Assembly: GCF_001653795.1 (NCBI RefSeq)
Contig: NZ_CP011514.1
Coordinates: 4,644,668 to 4,708,667 of the forward strand
Length of the DNA stretch: 64,000 bases
Source: Mitsuaria sp. 7
GTDB taxonomy: Bacteria; Pseudomonadota; Gammaproteobacteria; Burkholderiales; Burkholderiaceae_C
Direction of reading: 5' to 3'
The notes under the pieces: generated by a model
The model's input: the letters and a program-made list of their open reading frames with translations, nothing else
What the model was told of the DNA's origin: nothing
The model's database searches: none
Shown here: in pieces, positions 8,365 through 15,666 of the stretch
How positions within the stretch are numbered: the stretch's first letter is position 1
How the letters are laid out: each line of letters begins with the position of its first letter
Position numbers and translations under genes: made by a program

Positions 8365-9819
8365 CTAACGCACGGCGTTATCCGTCACAACCGCACGGAT
8401 CGGGGTACGGAGCGTGAAACCGATTTCGGTCTTCCCATCAACCGAGTCGACGAAGGTCTCGCCCCCGTGCATGCGGGCGACCGCGCGCACGATGGCCAGT
8501 CCGAGGCCGAACCGGTCCCCCGCCTTGGAGCGCGAGGACTCGCCGCGCCAGAAGCGGTCGAACATCCGTCGGCGGACCTCTTCGGGGATCGGATCGCCGG
8601 GGTTGATCACGACGATCCTTGCGCCTTCGACACCATTGGCGCTCTCGCCATTGCCGCCGTCGCGCAAGCCCTGACCCTTCGTCACCGACTCGATGCACAC
8701 CGTGAGCGTCGCCCCTTCCGGCGCATGCCGCGACGCGTTGGTCAGCAGGTTCACCAGCGCGCGGCGCAGCAGCGCGCGGTTGGCGGGCAGCCGGTGCTCG
8801 CCGTCCACGAAGAGACGCTGATGTTTCTCGTCGAGCAGGATCTCGACGAATTCGCCCACGCCGTGCGCCTCATCCCGCAACGACAGCTCGACGAGGTCGG
8901 CCGCCGCGTCGCCCTGGTCGGCGCGCGCGAGGAACAGCATGTCGTTGATCATCGACGCCATGCCGCGCAGCTCCTCGAGGTGGGACTCCAGCACGTCGCG
9001 CATCTCGGCCTCCGGCCGGTCCCGCGACAGCACCACCTCCGCGCCGTTGATCATGATCGCCAGCGGCGTGCGCAGCTCGTGGGCCACGTTCGCGTTGAAG
9101 CCCTCGAGCTGTGTCCAGGCTTCCTCCATCCGCGACAGCACCTCGTTGAAGCGCTGCGCGAGCGGCATCAGCTCGGCGCTGTCCTCCGGCAACGTGAGCC
9201 GGCGCGACAACGCGCCGGGCTGGATCACCGCCGCCTCGCGCGACAGCGCCGACAACGCGCGCAATCCGCGCCGCGTGGCGAGCCACGCCAGCGCGATCGT
9301 GCAGAGCACGCCGGCCACGCCGACCAGCAGTCCCGCGTCGTCGTAGGTCGCCAGCATCTGCTGACGCGGCCTGGGATCCATGCCGATCAGCACCTGCGCG
9401 TCGGGGAACACCGCGTGATCGGGCAGCAGGAAATGCGCGCCGCGCAACTCGACGCCGTCCTGCCGCCGCAGCCAGACCTTGTCGCCGTCGCGCTGCACCG
9501 TCGGCGGCAGCGGCTCCGCACCGTACAGCAGCGCGCCATCGCGGCCGACCAGCCACACGTTCCAGCGGAAGCGCCCGCCGATGCTCGTCGCCGAGAGATG
9601 ACGACGCAGCATCGGCAGATCGTCCATCGAGTGCGCCTCGCCGATGAAGTGCTTCACGACCTCCGTCTTGCCGAGCAGGTCGGCACGCTCATCGGCGACC
9701 AGCACCTGCTCCAGCGCCTTGTGCAGCAGCAGGCCGGCGGCGGAGAACACCACCACCGCCACCAGCGCCAGCATCAGCACCAGCCGTGCGGAGATCGAGC
9801 CGAGACGCCCCGCGCTCAC
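8365..9819 (-). CDS. CusS/CopS-like sensor histidine kinase
   Basis: Membrane histidine kinase, 484 residues. TM1 about 10-32, periplasmic sensor about 33-165, TM2 about 166-185 (AGLLVGVAGVLCTIALAWLA), HAMP, then the DHp domain with phospho-acceptor His in FNANVAHELRTPLAIMING. The ATPase domain has the N box (LVNLLTNASRHAPEG) and G2 (DRFGLGLAIVRAVARMHGG). The layout and length match the heavy-metal sensor kinase group. The start is GTG at 9819 with GGAGGAACGCCG immediately upstream. An ATG at 9863 is out of frame and rejected. It follows its response regulator by 40 bp. No metal-efflux genes are adjacent, so the signal is not identified. Confidence 0.88.
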   Translation of the reverse strand: MSAGRLGSISARLVLMLALVAVVVFSAAGLLLHKALEQVLVADERADLLGKTEVVKHFIGEAHSMDDLPMLRRHLSATSIGGRFRWNVWLVGRDGALLYGAEPLPPTVQRDGDKVWLRRQDGVELRGAHFLLPDHAVFPDAQVLIGMDPRPRQQMLATYDDAGLLVGVAGVLCTIALAWLATRRGLRALSALSREAAVIQPGALSRRLTLPEDSAELMPLAQRFNEVLSRMEEAWTQLEGFNANVAHELRTPLAIMINGAEVVLSRDRPEAEMRDVLESHLEELRGMASMINDMLFLARADQGDAAADLVELSLRDEAHGVGEFVEILLDEKHQRLFVDGEHRLPANRALLRRALVNLLTNASRHAPEGATLTVCIESVTKGQGLRDGGNGESANGVEGARIVVINPGDPIPEEVRRRMFDRFWRGESSRSKAGDRFGLGLAIVRAVARMHGGETFVDSVDGKTEIGFTLRTPIRAVVTDNAVR

Positions 9820-9859
9820 CGGCGTTCCTCCGTCGACACGAGAGTCGCGGCCGCTCGCC

Positions 9860-10567
9860 TCATGACGACGACGCCTCCAGCACGTAGCCCATGCCGCGCA
9901 CCGTGCGCAGCATCTTGGTCTCGAACGGATCGTCGACCTTCGCGCGCAGGCGACGCACGGCGACGTCGACGACGTTGGTGTCGCTGTCGAAGTTCATGTC
10001 CCAGACCTGCTCCGCGAGCACGGTCCGCGACAGCACCTCGCCGCGACGCCGCATCAGCAGCGCGAGCAGCAGGAATTCCTTGTTCGTCAGGTCGATCGAC
10101 TGCCCGCCCCGGAAGGCCTTGCGTCGCGCGAGGTCCAGCTGCAGGTCGCCGAGCGTCAGCATCGTCTCCGACGCGCCGCCCGATCCGGCGCCCGCGCCCG
10201 ATCCCGAGCGCACGCCGCGGCGCCGCAACGCCGTCAGCCGCGCGAGCAGCTCCGAGAAGGCGAAGGGCTTGACGAGGTAGTCGTCGGCGCCCTCCTGCAG
10301 GCCGTGGACGCGGTCCTCGACGCCGTCGCGCGCGGTCAGCATCAGCACCGCGACGTCCTTCTCCGCCTTGATCGCCTTCAGCACGCTGAAGCCGTTGATG
10401 CCCGGCAGCATCACGTCGAGCACGATGAGGTCGTACTCCCCGTTCAGCGCCAGGTGGCGGCCGTCGATGCCGTCGGCGGCCACGTCGACGACGTAGCCGT
10501 TCTCCGTCAACCCCTTGCGGAGGTAGCCGGCCAGCTTCGGTTCATCTTCGACGACGAGGACACGCAT
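9860..10567 (-). CDS. CusR/CopR-like OmpR-family response regulator
   Basis: DNA-binding response regulator, 235 residues, partner of the kinase that follows. The receiver domain has the acidic pair in LVVEDEPKL, phospho-acceptor Asp51 in [14 protein letters not shown], Thr in LMLTARD and Lys in YLVKPFAF. A Gly/Ser linker (about 121-135) leads to a C-terminal winged helix ([31 protein letters not shown]... [17 protein letters not shown]). The gene comes first, so response regulator and kinase form an operon, and ATG 10567 begins [13 protein letters not shown]-rich hairpin at about 10583-10613 separates it from the hydrolase gene upstream. Confidence 0.93.
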   Translation of the reverse strand: MRVLVVEDEPKLAGYLRKGLTENGYVVDVAADGIDGRHLALNGEYDLIVLDVMLPGINGFSVLKAIKAEKDVAVLMLTARDGVEDRVHGLQEGADDYLVKPFAFSELLARLTALRRRGVRSGSGAGAGSGGASETMLTLGDLQLDLARRKAFRGGQSIDLTNKEFLLLALLMRRRGEVLSRTVLAEQVWDMNFDSDTNVVDVAVRRLRAKVDDPFETKMLRTVRGMGYVLEASSS

Positions 10568-10645
10568 CCCTGCTCCTTGGACGCCGCCGCCGGGCTCGAG
10601 TCCCGCGGCGGCACAGGCGTCACGTGGCGGATTATCGGCAGCAAG

Positions 10646-11467
10646 TCAGCGCTGGCCCTGCGCGGCCTTCACGATCAGGTCGGCGACCGCCTGCGGTTGC
10701 GACAGCAGCGAGACGTGGCTGGCGTTCAGCTCGATGGTCGAGGCGCCCATGCGCTGCGCCAGGAAGCGCTGCAGGTCGGGGTTGATGGTCCGGTCCTGCG
10801 TCGACACGGCGTACCAGCTCGGCTTCACGCGCCAAGCGGCGACCGTCGTCTTGCCGCTGGCCACGGCCCGGGCGAAAGGCTGCTGCACGGCGAAGTAGCT
10901 GAGCGCCTCGGCGGACGGCAGATCGCCGGCGAAGTCCTTCAGGAAGGCGTCCTGCGACAGGCTGCCCCAGTCGCCGTTCCACTTCAGGCCGGCGGCCGCG
11001 GGCGCCGTCGGGAACTTGCGGGTCAGGGCGGGATAGTCCTCGCCGGCGTCCGGCGCGCGGGCCGCGATGTAGACCAGGCCGCTGACCTTGGGGTCGGCGC
11101 CGGCCTCGCTGATCACCATGCCGGCGTACGAGTGCCCCACCAGCAGCGTCGGGCCGTCCTGCTGCGCCAGCGCGCGCTTCACGGCGTCCGCATCGTCCTG
11201 CGGGCTGGTCAGCGGGTTCTGCACCGAGGTCACGTGCAGGCCCTTGGCCTGCAGCAGCGGGATCACCTTGCCCCAGCTGGAACCGTCGGCGTACAGGCCG
11301 TGCACGAGCACCACGTTGTGGACAGCGACCGGCGCGGACTTGGCCGAGGCGGCCGCCGACTGCGGGACGGACGGCGCGGCATCGGTGTCGGCCTGCGCGG
11401 CGCCGATGGACACGGTGGCGAGGAAGGCGGTGGCCATCAACTGGCCGAGGAAGGTCTTGCGGTTCAT
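10646..11467 (-). CDS. Exported alpha/beta hydrolase
   Basis: A 273-residue alpha/beta hydrolase with a signal peptide (MNRKTFLGQLMATAFLATVSIGAAQA, cut near residue 26). The oxyanion region is VVLVHGLYADGSSWG, the nucleophile elbow is LLVGHSYAGMV (Ser about residue 120) and the catalytic His is in LNASHVSLLSQP. It resembles the secreted EstA/salicylate-esterase-like group seen across Proteobacteria. The substrate cannot be read from sequence. The start ATG at 11467 is chosen because it places the signal peptide at the N-terminus; a longer in-frame start at 11545 is unlikely. It faces the patatin gene divergently across 216 bp. Confidence 0.85.
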   Translation of the reverse strand: MNRKTFLGQLMATAFLATVSIGAAQADTDAAPSVPQSAAASAKSAPVAVHNVVLVHGLYADGSSWGKVIPLLQAKGLHVTSVQNPLTSPQDDADAVKRALAQQDGPTLLVGHSYAGMVISEAGADPKVSGLVYIAARAPDAGEDYPALTRKFPTAPAAAGLKWNGDWGSLSQDAFLKDFAGDLPSAEALSYFAVQQPFARAVASGKTTVAAWRVKPSWYAVSTQDRTINPDLQRFLAQRMGASTIELNASHVSLLSQPQAVADLIVKAAQGQR

Positions 11468-11683
11468 GAGGCTCTTTCGCGTGGAGGGATCCGCAGCGGC
11501 CCTGTGCCTACTGCTTGGAATGGACTGTAGAAATCGGGCTCCCACGCGAAACGCACAGCCACATTACAAGTTTGAAATCTTCGCGGGGCGTCCCCTCCAT
11601 TTCCTCGGTCATCCCCAACTTCGCAGATTGCGGCCCGCTCGCGCGAAGCCTAGGCTGGGCGATCCATACAGCGGGAGACCGCC

Positions 11684-12811
11684 ATGCCCTTGGCCCATGA
11701 CGCGCGCACCAGCGGCATCGCGCTGGCACTGTCGGGCGGCGGCTTCCGGGCCGTGCTGTTCCATGTCGGCGTGCTGTGGCGGCTCAACGAGCTCGGCGTG
11801 CTGGGCAAGCTGGCGCGGATCTCCAGCGTGTCGGGCGGCTCGATCACCTCGGGTCTTCTGGCCGTGCGCTGGCCGCGGCTCGCATTCGGGGCCGACGGCC
11901 ATTCCGCGCAGTTCGAGTCCGAAGTCGTCGCGCCGCTGCGCGAGTTCTGCGCGCGCAACATCGACGTCGCCTCGGTGCTCTCCGGCGCGTTCAACCCGTT
12001 CCGCTCCGCGGGAGAAGCCGTCGCCGACGAGTACCGCAAGCGCCTGGGGCTCGATGCATCGCTGCAGTCGCTGCCGGACGACCCGCGCTTCGTGTTCAAC
12101 GCGACCAACTACGCGACCGGCGTCAGCTTCCGCTTCTCCAAGCCCTACGCAGGGGACTACCGCATCGGCCTGATCCCGAAGCCGCGCTTCGATGTGGCGA
12201 CGGCGGTCGCCTGTTCCAGCGCGTTCCCGCCGGTGCTCGCGCCCATCGAGCTGGACGTGCGCCCCGAAGACTTCACCAAGGTCGACGGCGCCGATCTCTA
12301 CGACCAGATCGACTACCGGCGCCGCCTGATGCTGGCCGACGGCGGCGTCTACGACAACCTCGGTCTGGAGACGGTCTGGGGACGCTACGAGACGGTGCTG
12401 GTCAGCGACGCCGGCAAGCCCTTCGACATCGACGCGGGCATCGGCACGATGGCGCCGCGTCAACTGATGCGCACGATGGACATCGGCCTGAACCAGGCGC
12501 TGGCGCTGCGCAAGCGCATGCTGATCGCGGCCTACGCGCGCGGCGATGCGAAGGGCGCGTTCTGGGCCATCGACACCGACATCGCCGACTACCCGGCAAC
12601 CGAAGAAGCGAAGCTTCCGGTGGCCCCGGCGCGCGTCGCCGACCTCGCGGCGATCCGCACACGGCTCGACCGCTTCAAGGAACAGGAGCAGTGCGAGCTG
12701 ATCAACTGGGGCTACGCGGTCAGCGACGCCGCGGTGAGATCGCGCTCGCCGCATGCGGCGACGCGACACCAGTCGCCGGCCTGGCCATATCCGAAGCACG
12801 CGCTGAACTGA
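11684..12811 (+). CDS. Patatin-like phospholipase
   Basis: A 375-residue acyl hydrolase of the patatin fold. The oxyanion loop is LALSGGGFRAVLFHVGVL (residues 14-31), the nucleophile motif is ISSVSGGSITSGLLA (about 47-61) and the catalytic Asp is in MLADGGVYDNLGLE (about residue 216). No signal peptide or membrane segment, so it acts in the cytoplasm. Patatins in bacteria are household lipases, secreted toxins or membrane-degrading effectors of defence systems (family knowledge). It is followed after 37 bp by a metallo-hydrolase gene, probably one transcript, and that pair runs tail-to-tail into a CHAT protease operon. The ATG at 11684 directly precedes the fold. Confidence 0.88.
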   Translation: MPLAHDARTSGIALALSGGGFRAVLFHVGVLWRLNELGVLGKLARISSVSGGSITSGLLAVRWPRLAFGADGHSAQFESEVVAPLREFCARNIDVASVLSGAFNPFRSAGEAVADEYRKRLGLDASLQSLPDDPRFVFNATNYATGVSFRFSKPYAGDYRIGLIPKPRFDVATAVACSSAFPPVLAPIELDVRPEDFTKVDGADLYDQIDYRRRLMLADGGVYDNLGLETVWGRYETVLVSDAGKPFDIDAGIGTMAPRQLMRTMDIGLNQALALRKRMLIAAYARGDAKGAFWAIDTDIADYPATEEAKLPVAPARVADLAAIRTRLDRFKEQEQCELINWGYAVSDAAVRSRSPHAATRHQSPAWPYPKHALN

Positions 12812-12848
12812 CGTCGCTCAACGCACGCTGCTTCCGAACACGCCCGCG

Positions 12849-14072
12849 ATGTCTGACATCTTCCGCATCGAACTGCTGCCCGCGCGCCACGGCGACTGTC
12901 TGCTGCTCGAATACGGCGACGCCGCGCGACCGCATCGCGTGCTCATCGACGGCGGTCCGATCGGCGCGTACGGCGCGCTGTCGCAGCGACTCGCGGCGCT
13001 CCCTGCGGACCAGCGCGAGCTGGAGCTGCTCGTCATCACGCACGTCGACGGCGATCACATCGAGGGCTGCCTCAAGCTGCTGAACCACCGCGAGCTGGCC
13101 ACCTTCCGCGACATCTGGTTCAACGGCTGGCCGCATATCGCGCAGCCGCTGAAGGAGCCGCCGCCGCCACGGCCCGGTGCGACAGGCACTACGGGAGCGA
13201 TAGGAGCGATAGGAGCGGCGGGAACGATGGGAGCGATGGGCGGCCTTGCGGCCGCCGAGGCCAACGCCCAACGCAGCGCACTGCAGGGCTCGATGATCAG
13301 CGTCCGCATCGAAGACCGTCAGTGGAACGCGGCCTTCCAGGGCGCACCGATCTTCGTGCCGGCGATCGGTCCGCTGCCCGTGCGCGAGCTGCCCGGCGGC
13401 CTGCGCCTGACGCTGCTGTCGCCGACGCTGGAGAAGCTCGAGAAGCTGCGCGCCGCCTGGGATCGCGCGCTGGACCGCGCCGAGCTGGACGCCACCGATG
13501 ACGCCGCGCTGAGCGCGCGCCTCGAAGGCCGCGCGGCCTTCCGTTCCGGCGGACTGCGCCGGCGGCCGAAGCCCGAGGAGATGCTGTCCTCCGCCGCGCT
13601 GGCGCTCGGCCCGATCGACAACGCCGTGGCCAACGGCTCCAGCATCGCCGTGATCGCCGAGTACCAGGACCGGCGCATCGCGCTGCTCGGCGATGCGCAC
13701 GCGCCGACGCTGACCGCCGCGCTGCGCCGCCTGGCCGGCGCGGCAGGAGAACCGCGCCTGCGACTCGACGCGGTGAAGATGGCCCATCACGGATCGGCCG
13801 CCAACCTGAGCGAGGACCTCCTCAGTCGCATCGACTGCAAGACCTGGCTGGTCTCGACCGACGGCAGCATCTTCAACCACCCCGACGACGAGGCGATCCA
13901 CACCGTCGTGAGGAACGTGCCGGGGGTACGGCTGCTCTTCAACTACCGCTCGGTGCGAACGGCGCCGTGGGACGACCCGGCCCTTCGCGCCGCGCACGGG
14001 CACGAGGCCATCTACCCCGCCGACGCCGCGGCGGGTCTCTCGCTCGACCTCATGACAGGACGCCCGACGTGA
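12849..14072 (+). CDS. Metallo-beta-lactamase-fold hydrolase, ComEC-like, with collagen-like insert
   Basis: A 407-residue hydrolase related to the soluble ComEC/Rec2-type domain: RHGDCLLLEYG, LIDGGP, then the metal motif LLVITHVDGDHIEGC (residues 59-73). Later come IAVIAEYQDRRIALLGDAH and VKMAHHGSAANLSEDLL. Members of this group are phosphodiesterase/nuclease-like and often act with other effectors (family knowledge). At about residues 117-139 there is a G-X-Y triplet run starting GATGTTGAIGAIG, encoded by imperfect 9-bp tandem repeats (about 13190-13245). It is probably a flexible linker. The last 23 bp overlap the 3' end of the convergent CHAT gene. No signal peptide. Confidence 0.85.
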   Translation: MSDIFRIELLPARHGDCLLLEYGDAARPHRVLIDGGPIGAYGALSQRLAALPADQRELELLVITHVDGDHIEGCLKLLNHRELATFRDIWFNGWPHIAQPLKEPPPPRPGATGTTGAIGAIGAAGTMGAMGGLAAAEANAQRSALQGSMISVRIEDRQWNAAFQGAPIFVPAIGPLPVRELPGGLRLTLLSPTLEKLEKLRAAWDRALDRAELDATDDAALSARLEGRAAFRSGGLRRRPKPEEMLSSAALALGPIDNAVANGSSIAVIAEYQDRRIALLGDAHAPTLTAALRRLAGAAGEPRLRLDAVKMAHHGSAANLSEDLLSRIDCKTWLVSTDGSIFNHPDDEAIHTVVRNVPGVRLLFNYRSVRTAPWDDPALRAAHGHEAIYPADAAAGLSLDLMTGRPT

Positions 14073-15666
14073 CCAGCATCGCCGAGGCCCAGGCGTTGTC
14101 CTGCCCTTCGTAGCGGCGGTAGAGGCGACGCCGCGCGTGACCGAAGGCGGCATCCAGCGAGCGGCTGCGCTGCAGCATCCGGTAGAAGAGCAGCGCCTGC
14201 ACGGCCGCCGTCCGGTCGTTCACCCGGCAGCGATAGCCGAGCAGCGCATGGATGCCGGCCTCCGCGGCCAGCGTCGCGAAGCCCGAATTGCCGCTTTCGC
14301 AGCTGCTCAGGTAGACGAAGCGCGTGTCGCGCAGATAGCTCAGGATGTCGCCGAAGTCGACGCACTGCGGCTCCTCCTTCGGCCCGACGAACAGGAACCC
14401 GGTGCCGCCCAGCTGCCGCGCGCCGGCCGGCTGGAAGCAGGTGTGGCCGGCGAAGTGGATCAGGTCCCAGCCGCCGTCGCCCAGCGCCGCCACGAGGCTC
14501 TCCCGGCTGAGCGGGCCGTCGAGGCCGATGACGCTGACGTTGCGCTCGTGGAAGAGCGGCTGGCCGCTGCGCGGATCGGGCCGCGTCAGCAGCTTCTTCA
14601 CCCGCGCGCATTCGCGCCGCACCGCCGTCAGCGGCGCCAGCTGCAGCGCCCCGCCCTTGAGCTGGTCGTCGTACGCCGTGCCATGCGTGTCCGCGCAGAT
14701 GAGCAGCGCGCGGCGTGCCGCCACCGGACCGGCGAACAGGCTGCTCTGGCTCTCCTTCGAGGCCGCGAGCCGCCGCGACATCGACGCCGCCTTCGCCAGC
14801 CAGGGCACTTCCTGCGAGGGCTCGAACATCGCTTCGAGCAGCAACGGATAGCAGTCCTCCGACACCTCGAAGGTGATGCGGTCGGTCACGTCCTTGCCGG
14901 CATCGCCGAGCTGCTGGAAGGCCTTGAGGCGCGCGTTCTCGCGCTGCAGCCGGAAGCTCTCCTGGTCCTCGCACAGCGCGATGCGGATGCTCTTGCCGAT
15001 GCGGGAGAACTCCTTGTACCAATCGGGCTCGTGCATGTACTGGGCCTGCCAGTCGAGCCGCGCCGACTTGCTGACGGTCAACGGCCCCGCCCCCGTGAAC
15101 TGGAAATCGATGCCGTGCATCTCGAAGCGCCAGTTGTCCGCGATCGCGGACACCCGGATGTCGAGGCACGGATTCAGGGCCGCCACGCGCGCCCGTCCGC
15201 CGCGGCCCGCGAGCGCGCCATCCGCTGCGCCACGGCCTGCGCCGCCTGCATCGCCGCCGGCAAAGGCACCGTCCGCTTCAGGCGACTCCAAGCCCAGCAG
15301 TTCGAGCGCGAAGCTGCCCGCCGACGCCGGATCCGCATGCAGCGTCACGCGCAGGCGGATGCAGGCCATGTTCAGTTCCGTGGTCATCGCCGGCGCGAGC
15401 AGCATCATCGGCGTGCTGCCGAGCACGCGCACCTCGCGGCAGAACGCCAGACCGCCGTCCTCGGCGACGACCGCGCCCGCGTCGTCGGCCAGTTGGCTGC
15501 CGACGATGATGTAGTCGAAGGGCTGGCCGGTCAGCAGTTCGAGCCCGGTCTCACGGTTGGTCTCTTCCTGGATCGTGTGACGGCCCAGCTGCCGCAGCCG
15601 CTTCTTGATCTGCGGACCGAGGCTGCCCTGCTGCTGCGGGCTGAGCACGAGCAGGATGTCAGCCAT
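14050..15666 (-). CDS. CHAT-domain (caspase-like) protease with pseudo-receiver N-terminus
   Basis: A 538-residue protein. The C-terminal CHAT peptidase (about 300-538) has the catalytic His in GGWDLIHFAGHTCF and Cys in VYLSSCESGNSG. The N-terminal about 120 residues look like a response-regulator receiver fold (ILLVLSPQQQGS... PFDYIIVGSQLADDAG... TPMMLLAPA), but the phospho-acceptor Asp position is replaced (IIVGSQL). A Gly/Ala-rich linker follows (about 133-158). CHAT proteases are signal-activated executioners in bacterial conflict systems and septins/caspase analogues elsewhere (family knowledge). The ATG at 15666 overlaps the upstream PAS/GAF gene by 8 bp, so the two proteins are translationally coupled and probably act together. 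Confidence 0.85.
   Translation of the reverse strand: MADILLVLSPQQQGSLGPQIKKRLRQLGRHTIQEETNRETGLELLTGQPFDYIIVGSQLADDAGAVVAEDGGLAFCREVRVLGSTPMMLLAPAMTTELNMACIRLRVTLHADPASAGSFALELLGLESPEADGAFAGGDAGGAGRGAADGALAGRGGRARVAALNPCLDIRVSAIADNWRFEMHGIDFQFTGAGPLTVSKSARLDWQAQYMHEPDWYKEFSRIGKSIRIALCEDQESFRLQRENARLKAFQQLGDAGKDVTDRITFEVSEDCYPLLLEAMFEPSQEVPWLAKAASMSRRLAASKESQSSLFAGPVAARRALLICADTHGTAYDDQLKGGALQLAPLTAVRRECARVKKLLTRPDPRSGQPLFHERNVSVIGLDGPLSRESLVAALGDGGWDLIHFAGHTCFQPAGARQLGGTGFLFVGPKEEPQCVDFGDILSYLRDTRFVYLSSCESGNSGFATLAAEAGIHALLGYRCRVNDRTAAVQALLFYRMLQRSRSLDAAFGHARRRLYRRYEGQDNAWASAMLVTSGVLS

Noticed and set aside
9819..9863. ATG at 9863 as the histidine kinase start
   Set aside because: It is out of frame and runs into TGA at 9818; the GTG at 9819 has the better ribosome site.
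6664..10272. A 1202-codon plus-strand open frame over the chemoreceptor and two-component genes
   Set aside because: Antisense to three clear genes, with low-complexity His/Arg/Asp composition typical of a high-GC shadow.
10583..10613. GC-rich hairpin between hydrolase and response regulator as a terminator
   Set aside because: Stem is good but there is no T-run on either strand, so it is not listed as a terminator.
13190..13245. Short tandem repeats as a possible CRISPR
   Set aside because: Repeat unit is 9 bp, in frame within a protein, with no spacers; no CRISPR array or cas gene was seen anywhere in the window.
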